Positions 10,706-21,726 of a stretch of DNA of 33,402 nt are shown in pieces. The DNA lies in contig CALSCR010001148.1 of NCBI GenBank assembly GCA_943704495.1, forward strand, positions 1-33,402, read 5' to 3'. This DNA is from Pigoraptor chileana. Its lineage: Eukaryota > Opisthokonta > Filasterea. The notes below the pieces were generated by a model. The model did not search any database, had not been told where the DNA came from, and saw only the letters and a list, made by a program, of their open reading frames with translations. The position numbers and the translations under genes were made by a program. Numbering within the stretch: the first letter of the stretch is position 1; each line of letters starts with the position of its first letter.

Positions 10706-12518
10706 ATGGGACTATGTTTGGATCTACTCGCACGGTCTGACTTTCTACTTTGCATCACCGGGGGTGAGTGAGAAGCCCTTGTCTCACGCTGTTGAGCGTG
10801 GTTGTGCTACATGTCGTCTTGTGTTGTGTGTTGTGTGTTTGAATGTGCCAGTGGAGATACGGGCGGGCGATATGATGAGTTGCTCAAACTTTCTGACACC
10901 TCTTGTCTGAGTGTCCACTTGTGGCACGATGCACTCAACTACGCACACGACTGACTCTCCCATAGCCTTCATCTCCACTGGTTGTGCTTTGTTTGTTTGT
11001 TGTCATTGTTCTGTATGGTTGGTTTGTTGTGTTGTCAGTGCTGTTTCCACTTGCTCTCCTTTTTTTGATGATGCACGCGCGTACTTTTGCGACCGCTTTG
11101 AATATGTACACTGACTCTCTATGTGCACTTTTTGCTGTTGGCGCAGGTGCTCTGCATACTTGGATGACATGCCATCGTTCATTCGAGCGCCTTGTGTGCA
11201 CACGTTTGCATCGAGAGCACGTTGCCACCACAGTTGCGCGGTGAGTTTTGCTTCTTTTCATGCGTTGATATTGTGTGCCCATTTTATTGTGTTGTTTTTT
11301 GTTGTTGTGATCGAATGGACGGGGGAAGTAGTGATGACTAAAAAAATATTTGCTACTTCAGAGGCACTGCCAATGAGACAATAATGAATTTGACGATCCT
11401 GAACTTCCCCACTTAGTCCAATTCGGTGTTTTAACTAAGTGTATTCACTATTGCACTCACTGTGAATGGAAGTACTAACTATGTGTTTTGTGACTCTTTT
11501 GATCTCTCTTCTTTTGGTAGGCGCCACTGTGTGCAGTGCGTGCGACAGCAGCAAACAACGAACGACCCGCACTGGATTGGGTATGTTGGCCAATTACCGG
11601 TGCTGCTGTTCTCAAGTAGTCTTTTGTTATGTCCACGTGATGCCCCTCTGCGGGTCTTCATTGTGTGTGTATGTGTGTGTGGATTGATTTTGCGCAGTTT
11701 GTATGATGACAATCTGTCCCAGCTCATTTCGAAAAAGGATGAGATGAAAACACAGAAGTCCATAGAGACGTGCTGACTCTGCGCAAAACAATACGCCCAC
11801 TCATTGCTGTGCTGCCGTACACACACATCACTGTGTATGCATTGTGTCACCCGCAATCCTTGTTCATCACTAACTCGCTCTCTCCGCTGTATATGTATCG
11901 TGTGCTTTTTTGTCTCTCGCGTCCTGTAGGCTGCAAAGGAGTCCATGCCTCCACCATCAGCACACACACTGCACAAGTACTCCTCGGGTGTGTGCCGTTT
12001 TTGTGTCAATTGGAATGGCACGGACGCACTGCACTTGGCTTGACATCGACGGGTGAGTTTGGCAATGCTGTTGTCTGAGTGTGTGTGTGTGTTTTTATTG
12101 TTGCAATGCCACTTTTTTTGTGGTGTTTGAGTCACAAATAGGGGTATCAAATGATGAATAGCAAAAGATGACGAGTCTGAATTACAGCGCCACTGTCTGC
12201 CTGCGTCTGCGTTATGCCGGCGTGGGTGGTCTCGGTGGCGACTGTTGACGACAACATATTCGCTTGATGATACTTCTTTCTGTCTCTCTCTCCTTTTGTT
12301 TGTTTGTTGGTGCTGCTGCTGCGCGCGCGCGTGTGTGTGATGCCCCACTTTCCTTGTCTCACGATAGTGTTTCTGTGTTGCCTGCCTGCATTTGTACTTT
12401 CAGGTCGCACGAAGCACGCGCTGTCCACGTTGATGATGTGATGTGTGCCCCATTGTTGTTTTCAAATATAAACATAAACAACCAAAGGTCTTTACTTTCC
12501 CTCAGTACTTCAACCTAG
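10706..12518 (+). CDS. Putative multi-exon gene of unknown function
   Basis: Downstream of the MUL1 stop the plus strand shows a series of blocks bounded by good splice signals. One phase-consistent path is 10706-10767, 10852-10904, 11147-11240, 11521-11580, 11698-11769, 11930-12052 and 12404-12518, giving 192 residues from ATG (MGLCLDLLAR) to TAG. Every exon is open in the required frame, which is unlikely by chance though several splice options were tried. The product would be rich in Cys and His (for example RRHCVQCVRQQ), with no domain I recognise. Against it, the ATG context is weak and lies only 8 nt after the MUL1 stop, and block 11930-12052 is also open in another frame (SGVCRFCVNWNG). 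A block at 11039-11105 with splice-like borders was left out because its phase does not fit. The blocks may instead be spliced 3' UTR of MUL1 or a non-coding RNA. Confidence 0.3.
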
Positions 12519-13100
12519 CACAGCTGAACCGACATGCCACTCAGATGGTCGGACTCACTTATGTGAGGTTGCACAACGTGGCCCACATGTTTCAGTGTGT
12601 TTGTTTGCACGGTAGGCACTCATTTCTTTTCGATGACACAACATCGCCAACCCCCCAACCCCCCTAGATTGGCCATGAAAAGCAAATTGAACGCTTTCCT
12701 AAGTTGGTTTAGCATGTTGACCGCTCTGCATTGGACCCCATATTTATGGAATGGGGCTCTGCGACCAACACATTCTAACTCGCCCGCGTCAGCCGGACCA
12801 CCATATCGACAAGGATGCGACCATATAGAAAGATTGCGATCACCTTGGGAGTGTTTCCTCATGGGCATTGCGCCAATTTCTGACCAGTGATTAAATCCCA
12901 CCGCCACATACCCCACTGGTGCAATTTTAATGGTATCGGCCGTTCGTGCCATTTTAATGTCCACCACAGTTACACAGGATCTGACGCTACAGCGACTCAC
13001 TCGCCACGTGAAGCAGCAACGGAAACCAAAGAGATTTGTATTGCTCACATGGGGGCTCACAATACAGACAATACAGGTACAGGCACCCATACCAACGCTC
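12519..13100. other. Convergent intergenic region with one uncertain open frame
   Basis: This lies between the putative gene and the PLAT gene stop and includes the 3' UTRs of both. It is repeat-poor. On the minus strand 12620-12964 is open and reads without simple-sequence bias (starting MARTADTIKIAPVGYVAV from an ATG near 12951), and on the plus strand 12437-12667 is open (with VFTFPQYFNLAQLNRHATQ). Neither has a recognisable domain or clear splice partners, so neither is called a gene. Confidence 0.4.
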
Positions 13101-16100
13101 TTACAGCACAACCGGGGTGACAATTGGGCCGACGGTGCGGGTCGTGCACTCATCACAGTACCAGGCAGACGTAGAGCAGAAGATGCCCCAGATGCATCCA
13201 AGGTCAAACGAGCACGTGAATGTGTAGGCCTTCTGGCGGGCGGGATCACGAAATTCGATCGAGTCGGTCACTAGGCTGTCGCGAAACGGATTGCAGAGCT
13301 TGACCTTAGTGATGTCGGCACCGAGATCAATGTCAGACGTCACCACCTTGATTTTTGAAGAGCCGGAGGCTAAGGAGTATCCTGCGCCCATTCCGCGCGT
13401 GCCCGCGGTGCCCGTAATGTAGATCGAGATGGGGCGCGCGGGATCATAGGGTGCTTCTGTGCCGGAGTCAGAGCCGCTGTTAACATTGATGATAAAGCGG
13501 TATGTGAAGCCGGCATACTCAGACTGGGAGACGGGCATCCACGTGACTCCCTTGACAGGCGAGTTGGAGAGCATGACGCGGGGCGCAAAGAGCGTCTTGG
13601 TGCCATCCGGGGTGGTCACAGTCGCCTGCTCCACGTAGAAGGAGGGGTCCTCGCTCTGTCCCTTAGCGGTCGTGCCGTCGTGTGAAACCGTCAGCGACAC
13701 TACACTGCCAAGCGGCGATGTCGCAATGATCGTAATCTCCGTCAGATTGCCCTTCTTGAAAGTGTCCCAGCCAGGAATAACGTCCGTTGTGGCAGCAGAG
13801 GAGCTGCCCGTGACCGTGATGGTCAGACGCGCAGAAGTGCCAGAGCCCTGCGACAGACAATTGTCATTTGAAAAAATATACACGATTAGATTGCAATAAA
13901 CATGTCAAATACAACATACAACACAAACAAAAAGAGAAAGCAATACTCACCAAAAATGTGCCAAGGCGGAATGCCACTTTGTAGGCGACCTGAGCGAGCT
14001 GTGAATCAGTGTATGTGCGAACAAGGGCAACGGCCGCGTTGGCGCCGTCAGCCTGGAGCCACTGGCCAGCAAGGCCGGGATACTGCAGGCGGGTGGGACA
14101 AAACAGGCGAAAAAGAGGGGGTCGAAAAGAGCAGGACTCAGAATGGCCCACAGATTCCATTCAATTGCACTCACGCACACCACACACAGACACAGCCTGC
14201 AGAGCTGCAGATATACAACATTCACATATTCATAAGCACACACCTTATCAAGATCACGGGCGACGGCAGTGTAGCGGGTTCCAGTTGCGCCGCTCATAAT
14301 GATGGCCTTGTCGAGGAACCAGCCGGGCGCAATGCCAGTGCTGTCGTGTCCAAACTTGATCTGCGAGATGGACGGATACGCGGGTCCCTTGATGAGGAAG
14401 AGATCGGACTGGCCGTTCTGAAAGTCGTCGTTCCTGGAGTCACAAACACGCGCGTGCGCCATGTACAGATCATCAGTGGTTGCATCGCTACACATTGGGC
14501 CTGGCATTAACGACATACATATATGCACACTAGTTATCAGCACCCAACATGTATCTCACCAATAAAATTTAGTAAAGAGCAAAGACACTAATAAAAAAAT
14601 ACTCACGTGGTGTCAAGCCAGATCTTGTCGCTGACGTCGCCCGAACTGCTGTAGATCTGCATATAGACGTCGGCGTCAGTGCCGGCGCTATCCGCATACC
14701 CAGTGAAGACGGTGACGGAGTAGTCCGTCTGGGGAACAACCTTGGGCACGGGGGGAGTCGAGTCCATGTTGAGAAGCGTGTTGACGCTGGCATCTGCAAT
14801 CGACGCCGGGGTGGCGTCAAAGAGGGCCTGGGTGATGTACTGGGTGAACTTGAGATCCTTCCACTCGCCAGTCTCGAGAATGACTTCGTAAAGACGGAAA
14901 GACTATCGGCAACGGAGGAGGAAAACAAAGAAGGAGAAAAACATAAAACCGAAAAAAGGAGACAAGGAAAGAAAGTTGAGTTAGATGCAGTGTTGAGATT
15001 GCATGGTGAAAACTCTGTATACGTGACCCACTCAATTCATCAGTTGGGGACAGCCTGAAAACAGCCGGGGTGGGACGGTGAATCCAAAACCCCACGTGCC
15101 ACATGCACACACACTCACCATGCCCCACTCGAGCGCAATCTTGAACCAGAGCACCTGCCAGTCGGGTCCCTTGATACCGACCTTCGAGTCGATGAAGAAC
15201 CTCGCATCATATGTGGTCGGGGAAACCTTCAGAGTAACGCCGGGAATGAGGCTGCGCGCACCCAAGGAGACAGAGATTGCGGTGGTGGTGGATGGAGAGA
15301 GAGGGGGGGGGTGGTGAGTGGATTTTCATGATGGTGATATGATTAGAAGACTTAGCAAGAGAGGTCAGAAGCACGAATGGGCGTGTTCAATGGAACCACT
15401 GCATTCAGAACACACAGACAAACACACACGCAGGTGCAGCACATTCTACACACACACACAAAAACACCAACTCACCGGAAGTAAGGACCGAAAAAGTCGA
15501 CGCGCGCGGGTCCCACACCAATACCAATCTGAGCCGAGAGCTCGGCCACATCCTGGATGGTCGTAGTGAGGGTCCACGACGGCAGCGTGATCTGGCCATA
15601 GCGACCCGACGTAAATCCGCGGTTGAAGACTGTCTGGAAGCCTGCGTTGGTGCTCTTGTCGTACGTCACTCCAATCTCCACAAAGCCCTCCGCCTGGAAG
15701 CCATAGTCGAGCTTGAACTGGCTGTCCAGATCCACAATGGCCTGAAGGTAGTTGCGGGCGACAACGCTGATCGAGATGGGGACGGGGCCCGCCGCAAACG
15801 AAAACGATCCAAGCGTGATCTTGCCAGTGTCCAAAAACTCGACGTCGTACGAAAGAAGCTTGGGTGTCTCCGCCTTGATGCCGATCGACGCCTTTGCCGA
15901 CGCGCGCAGAATGAGCTCAAACACCTTGATACCCTCGGCGAGCGTAATCTGAAACTTGAAGCTCTTCACGGCAATGTTGAAGTTCGGTCCCTTCTTGTAG
16001 GCGGTGATGTAGTCGTTGAGCTTGTACGACTGATCAGACGTGAGAAAGCCCAGGAGGCTTGACAGCAGATCGCGGCGGCGGCGCGTGCTGCCATCGGCGA

Positions 16101-16824
16101 GGCGCTCAACAGCGGGGACGGAGGTGACCTCAATGTCGGCCTCCTCAATAATCTCGCTTGCAAGCGGCTTGGTGTGCTCAAACTCGGCGTGCGTGTCGTC
16201 GCGGGTGATGCGTCCAACCCTCATGATGACATTCCTCTGGTCGTCGGTGTTCGCGGCATCGGCAAGGGCAACAATAATGTGGTCTTCCTCGAGATTCATT
16301 GTCTCAGCAGCCTCGCGGGTGATCTACAGGCCGGATGCAAACAAGATATCATACCCTCAGGTGAGTGGCTGAGTCTACGCCAAGTGTAGCAACAAACAGT
16401 TTATATCTACAGACAACGTGGACAGCTGAAAACAGACAACGTGCAGACTACTTCGTTCGCAGTGGAAAGTGGCAAGTGCACTCACGCGGCACTTGGAGGC
16501 GGCATCGTGGCACTCCTGGATGTGGGCAACTTCGTCCGGGGTCATCACGCGCACGTGCGGGTGGAACTTGATGTACGACTTGGGGTTGACGTACAGACCC
16601 TCCTCCTCTGTTGGGAAAATTGCAATCACAGCCAGTCAGCAGATACACACGACGGAAATCGCAACAAGGTACGAAGCGAAAAGCGTGCGACATGAATTCC
16701 GTTGTGAGCGATGCAGAAGCGTCTTGCGGCCAACTGTCGCACTGAGGAGCACTGCAAACTCACCGGCATACGCCGATGCAACCACCACCGCCAACAAAGC
16801 GGCGACAATTGCGAGAGACCTCAT
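13101..16824 (-). CDS. Secreted protein with two PLAT-like domains and a large beta-rich N-terminal region
   Basis: Eight minus-strand exons (16824-16764, 16607-16486, 16323-15476, 15251-15119, 14902-14607, 14433-14244, 14082-13951, 13847-13101) join in phase to 842 residues. A signal peptide MRSLAIVAALLAVVVASAYA opens the protein. A short acidic region ends at a tetrabasic RRRR (142-145), a likely proprotein-convertase site. Residues ~150-440 alternate hydrophobic and polar residues and look all-beta; I do not recognise the fold. A PLAT (LH2) domain follows at ~449-535 (VFTGYADSAGTDADVY, FLIKGP, FGHD, GWFLDKAII). A second, more divergent PLAT-like unit lies at ~598-685. The tail is cysteine-rich (CSFDLGCIWGIFC). 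PLAT domains bind lipids or proteins at membranes, so an extracellular or lumenal binding role is likely, with no enzyme visible. Its processing and partners are unknown. Confidence 0.82.
15286..15314. repeat. Purine run with G tract in PLAT-gene intron 3
   Basis: GGAGAGAGAG followed by ten G on the plus strand, in intron 3 (15252-15475). On the gene's sense strand it is a C/T-rich tract 35-60 nt before the acceptor of exon 4 and may serve as its polypyrimidine tract. Confidence 0.6.
15410..15475. repeat. (CA)n at the 5' splice site of PLAT-gene intron 3
   Basis: The plus strand is CA-rich up to the exon 3 border. On the sense strand this is GTGAGTTGGTGTTTTTGTG and then GT repeats directly after the donor, another example of the sense-GT arrangement seen in PP4c, EF-Tu and ERM. 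Confidence 0.65.
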
Positions 16825-17707
16825 GTTTCCAAAACGAGAGTCCTCGCACAACACACAACAAACAACGGCAACAACCGCAGCCCCTCCTTGGTAGTCTTAA
16901 TAGACTGTAGCTTATACAACAAGTCGTTGTCGTATGTGGCTCGGCAGCCGCGATGAAAGCTGTCCGTCAGCGGAACCAATGGTGAATAGCAGCTGCTGCA
17001 TGGACGTCGACGGTCGTGAGACAAGTGTGCAAGCAGCGAGCACTGGCAGAGGCCTGGGGGAGAGCGTGGGCCGTGCGGGTTGACCCATAGTGAATGTATG
17101 GCACACGGGAAGGAGGTCGCATGTCTGCAGCCGTGTTGTGTGTTGTGTCAGAGACAGTTGTGTTTGTGGGGACCAATCGACCCAGCGAATGTGCGCCCAT
17201 AGCCGGCCCAATACTCCGCAGTGTGTATTGCGCAGGTATTGCGCGTCTTCTCTGCCAAGTGGCGCACGTTGTTGGCGGCGTCGGCTTTTCTCTTTGTCGA
17301 TTGTATGGGGGCGATCAGGCGCATCAATATCTCTGACTGGACTCGCTATCATTTTTCAATAACGAGATTTTCAATTTATATCCGAATAATATCGTTATCT
17401 ATGGATTTGTATATAAAAAATAATAATTGCGGAGAAATGGCGGAACACGGCGTTTTTATTAATCGTCGCCATGTGTCTTGTGGAAAAAATTGTGCGTATT
17501 CTGCTTATTCAAGTTGTTTGGCTTTTTTCCAATCTACTATAATTTATTCGCTTGTCTCTGATTGGTGTAATGCCCAAACAGGCAGGTCATGGGCAATTGG
17601 ACAACTAAAAATGCGCCTGTAACGGACATAATTTCTTAATCGAGCGTTATATTGCATGAAATATACAAACATGGGTATGAGTGACGAACTTGGCCCGTGT
17701 TTGGCCA
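16825..17707. other. Intergenic region upstream of the PLAT gene and downstream of alpha-SNAP
   Basis: This should hold the PLAT-gene promoter and 5' UTR near 16825-17100 and the alpha-SNAP 3' UTR near 17707. The segment 17340-17430 is strikingly AT-rich compared with its surroundings. No repeats of note, no RNA gene and no convincing coding region were seen. Open frames at 16912-17352 (minus) and 17094-17336 (plus) look like chance. Confidence 0.5.
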
Positions 17708-20235
17708 CTAGAGGACGCTGGGCTGCACAGTGACCCCCTTCTTGATGCGCAACAGCATTGTTGTCATCCAGCCGTCCAGCCGAGTGATCGCGTCGTATTC
17801 GGCGATCACGCTCGTCAGACGCTCGGCATCCTGCTCCTCCAGGGAAGCAAGCATGTCCTGTGCATCCCATGACAGCAACGGAGAGAGTAAGCAAACAGAC
17901 ACAAAGAAAGAATCGGACATACTGATGCACACTGACAGAAGGCACTCACGTGAAGGAGTTTGCACTCTCGGGTATCCCCAAATCCAGCGTAAATGGAGAG
18001 ATACCGCTCGAGTGCGCGCTGTGTCTCCACCAGATCCTATTGTTGTGTTTGGAAAGAATTCGGGGTTTGAAGTGAGCAAGATCATATCCGAATCGAAGCA
18101 ATCAGCGCACGGGATACCTTCAAGTTACTAGCATTCACCTCACTATACCAAATCATCTTTCAGCAGCTGGCCATTCACCAGTCTAGTAGTCCATTCATCC
18201 AGTGCACCAAAACAGGCACTGCCGAGGATGACGACTACTATGATTCACTGGTCTACCCACCCGCGTGCACATGTGGCAGATGCCGGCCTTGAGAAAGTAC
18301 TCCTTGGCGCCCCATTTGAGCAGCGAATTGTCAATTGCCGCGGATCCAACCTTATTAACGCACACATTTCCCGGGAGAGATAAATAAAGGACACGCACAG
18401 AGTGAGCCATCAAGTGCCTGTGAACAACAAGAAAAAAGCTACAGCAGACGCAGGAGAGCAATACCAGTTATTCTGAAACCCAATCAGACCTAATCGAGGA
18501 CAGTTATGAAGTTTTGCAGCATCGTTTTCTGGTGTTCAATTGCCGCATCAACCAAATGCAGACAATATATAGCATGCAACACAAAACGAACGCACTATTC
18601 AATTTCAGTGGATAGTCCTTGATAATGTGCGGATACCTTCTCATAAATCTCGATTGCCTTGGCATACTGTTCCAGCTGCGCAGAGTACAGTGCGACCTTA
18701 AGAAGGCACTTGTTGGCAGTGCTGCAAGCGATAAACAGTGCCGCGTTCAGACAAGGGGATCAAACATGACGTGCAAGATAACAATGTCAGGTGGGATGTA
18801 TGCACATGTGGGATGATGGCATACAACGCGCGATGTGAATGATACGGCCGAGGTGGTGAGTTAACAAACAACAACCATCACACACGATCATACACAATCA
18901 CACGCACACACACGGATACAGCAATTGTGGGAGGAGGAATGTAGATTCAACGGGAGAGTGACAATACAAACACCATGTGTGGCCCATCAATGGAGGACAC
19001 AATCTGCAGAGGACAGATGTATTCGCCCGTGCAGCAACATGCACCGCCAGAAGCCACTAGCAGGGAGGTCAACAGGTCGCTTTCTCACACCGATTGTGGA
19101 GCCCACGGGCACAACGCCTCAGACACAGACTTGAATCCCACATGTCCGCATCAGACGCCACCCACACAAACGCGCGCAAAGTACTGACCTCGTGGAGTCC
19201 TCGCCCTGGTACCAGTCCGCCGCCTGCTCATATGCGGCCATTGCTTTTGCGAGATCCACAGCCTCTGTTTCGTATATTTCCGCCACTGTCATTTGCTGCT
19301 TGGCCGCCATCGCGAATCGTCCCATGTCCAAGTAGATCTCGACGGCCTTTGTGAGGCAATCGACGGCGGCTGTGCGCGATTGGTCGACGAATTCGCGTGC
19401 GTGCGTCAGAGTGCAGGAAAGCATTGCAGATATTGACTCGATATATTCAAATTCGACATCAAGGGCCGAGATATCAATTCCAATACACGAGACGGTGTTT
19501 TGAGACCAAAAGCATCTGCTTGCATCCCGTACGGATGACTGGCCGCACAAGACACAATGGACTGAATCCTCTTATGACGGTTTTAAAGGCCAGAGGAAGG
19601 TGGCCATAGCACTGACTTACCAAGTGGATTGCCCTTCTTGTAGCAGTTGGCAGCGTCGACAAACTGAGATGCGGCCTCGTGCTTATTGGCGAGTTTCATT
19701 TGCAATTTCGCTGCCTCGAAAAAGGCGTCGCCGGCCTCCTTGACTGCATCAACAACGACGAAACAAAAGCGATGAAGAGAGTTAAGGGACAAAAGATGAG
19801 CCAATGACATAACTTGCGATCGGGTGCATGGTCCAAAGCTCACAATGATTTTGGCTGTGCCCTGTTTGTCTGGTGTGAGTGCATCCGTGTGCAAGTGATT
19901 CACAAAGACATACCCATAAAAAAACAAGCATTGCCATACACGAATTAACATTGAAAAAACACGAAATTAGGTGAGCTTCCGCATCGAACCTAGAATGTTT
20001 TACGGTTTGCGAGGCGCAACAAAGGAAAAAAGGCGTCTACTTCAACAACCACGACAGCTATTCACTCACACTTTTTTGCCATCTTGTACAGATTTGCTGC
20101 ACGACTGTAGAGATCAAATGCATCCTCGTACTTCTGAGTGCCGCCGAACAAACCGAACAGGCCGCCACTCTTCAGCTTTTTCTCGGCGTCCTTGATCATA
20201 ATGAGGGCGCGCTCCTCGGGCGCTGCTCCAGACAT
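17708..20235 (-). CDS. NAPA: Alpha-SNAP (soluble NSF attachment protein)
   Basis: Seven exons on the minus strand (20235-20070, 19743-19621, 19369-19189, 18721-18637, 18350-18261, 18036-17950, 17857-17708) join in phase to 293 residues; human alpha-SNAP has 295. The N-terminus carries GGLFGLFGG, the membrane-inserting loop of the family, followed by the TPR-like helical array with conserved stretches such as [24 protein letters not shown] and [10 protein letters not shown]. The C-terminus includes [15 protein letters not shown], the part that stimulates NSF ATPase, and ends in leucine. Alpha-SNAP recruits NSF to SNARE complexes and drives their disassembly after membrane fusion. The exon 1 end at 20070 was chosen because it restores the KMAKKF register expected from the family. 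No missing motif or frameshift was seen. Confidence 0.96.
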
Positions 20236-20748
20236 TTTCGTTATATTCTTCAGTGGAAGACAAATGTGAAGAAGAAAAACTAAGGCGTAGTGTCGGTTTG
20301 ACCTCGTGCCAGAAGAAGTTGTCCTTGTTGTTCATAGATTTAATGCTGTCATCGTTCCATGATCATATCCGTCAAATTACTCTGCATGCATCGCGCAGTC
20401 GTCATCTCCCCTGTTCTTAGTCCGGGTGTCTCAGATTCACCCGGCATAAATAGACTGAAAAGTGCCCCATTTGTACTCATAAATATGGATAATTGCACAG
20501 CCGTCGGCATCTCAGCGACTGCTCGCCAGTGACGTCAGTTCTACGTCATAACAACTTGCCTCAGCCGTAAAATCAGTTTACTTGTTCGCCGTCAGTAGAA
20601 TGGCACAGTACAAAAGACGCTGAATCGGACAGAGTGCATACATATTCGTCGCTGCTAACTGCTCCCGCCGACGCAGGGGCTGCCGCCGAGTGCATCCCCA
20701 CCGCCTTGCATGCCGACGGCGTTGGTTGGCCTGCCACATTACATGTTG
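20236..20748. promoter_or_regulatory. Alpha-SNAP upstream region with CRE-like site
   Basis: This lies between the alpha-SNAP start and the zinc-finger gene stop. It contains the palindrome TGACGTCA (20530-20537), the perfect CRE/ATF site, with a half-site TACGTCA at 20542-20548, about 295-313 bp upstream of the alpha-SNAP ATG. A perfect 7-bp inverted repeat, CCGGGTG (20422-20428) and CACCCGG (20438-20444), has a 9-base loop. The right part also holds the zinc-finger gene's 3' UTR. Function is inferred from position only. Confidence 0.4.
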
Positions 20749-21726
20749 TTATGTGCGCTCTGACGGCCCTGCTCCGTCATCGTCTGTAATTTCGTCGTCT
20801 GAGCTCGTTGGGGCATCCTCCTTGGGCCCCTCGCTGTCGGCTGCAGTGTGGGGTGTGCCTTCATGGGATTCCCCCGTGCCCTCCGGGCTCACCACGCCTT
20901 TGTGGCATTTTGCATAGTGCTTCGACCTGGATGTGACAAATGCGAACACCGCGGGGCACAAGTGGCACCTGAATATTTTCCCCTGCGTGTGCACAGCGAA
21001 TCAATTTGAAGATTATTGTACGTGCGTGTATATATGAAGGTATGTATACCTGCAGGAGCGCCTGATGCCTGTATGAAAGGTATGTATTATGTATAGTGAT
21101 ATGTGAATATGAAAACGTGCATGTTTGTAGGATTACACAAACATCATCGCGCTCCAAAGCAGGCAAGATGAAAGCAAGGTAAAGAAAATGTCGAAACCAC
21201 TCACGCGATGTTTGGCATCATGCTTGCGCCAATTGTCAACATCCGAGTATTCCTTGTCGCAATCGGGCCACACGCACTTCACTCGACGTTTGCCATTCAA
21301 CATTGTATACGTATACAGACGCCCCGACGGCGGCCATGCATCTCCATCCCCAGTGGGCTGCGCAGCAACATTGTCGTCACTTGGCGCAATCGGCGATTCT
21401 TGTGGTGGTTGGGCTGCTTCCCCTGCCATTTCGATCGAAGGAGGCCCCTCTTGGCAAGCGTCTGTATCATCATTGTCAAAGTGGTTAGCTTCGATGTGGA
21501 TGTCGTTGGCATCGACAGTATATCCGTTGTTCAAGTCGTCGAGGGGGATCAAGTCACCAAGACCATCTATATCGCTCATGTTGACTTCCGGATCCTCCAT
21601 GAGGGTGTCGGTTTCGTCATGATATCCCTCCATTGCATTCCTCATATCGTCGCCCATTTGCGCTGCAGACGTTTCTCTCCCAATGGTACCTGCACGGGAC
21701 GGAAAATGAGTTTGTTGAGTGGACAT
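20749..21726 (-). CDS. Two-finger C2H2 zinc-finger protein
   Basis: Two exons (21726-21205 and 20982-20749) give 251 residues with one phase-0 GT-AG intron between the fingers. The first ~145 residues are acidic, Asp/Glu/Asn-rich and probably disordered. Finger 1 uses C151, C156, H169 and H173 (C-x4-C-x12-H-x3-H). Finger 2 uses C180, C183, H196 and H201 (C-x2-C-x12-H-x4-H), preceded by the linker GKIFR. The tail is acidic and Ser/Thr-rich (TSSDDEITDDDG). The layout suggests a nuclear DNA- or RNA-binding regulator with acidic activation-like regions. Two fingers alone give limited specificity, and no orthologue is recognised. The start at 21726 is the downstream of two in-frame ATGs; one at 21777 would add 17 residues. 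Confidence 0.78.

Noticed and set aside
10984-11244. 86-codon plus-strand frame that looks like a membrane protein
   Set aside because: Most of its hydrophobic residues come from TTGT-rich intron-like DNA, and it runs across clear splice signals at 11038 and 11146.
12437-12667. Plus-strand open frame containing VFTFPQYFNLAQLNRHATQ
   Set aside because: No start codon in good context, no matching splice partners in phase, and it overlaps the candidate last exon of the putative gene in another frame. Recorded only as a possibility.
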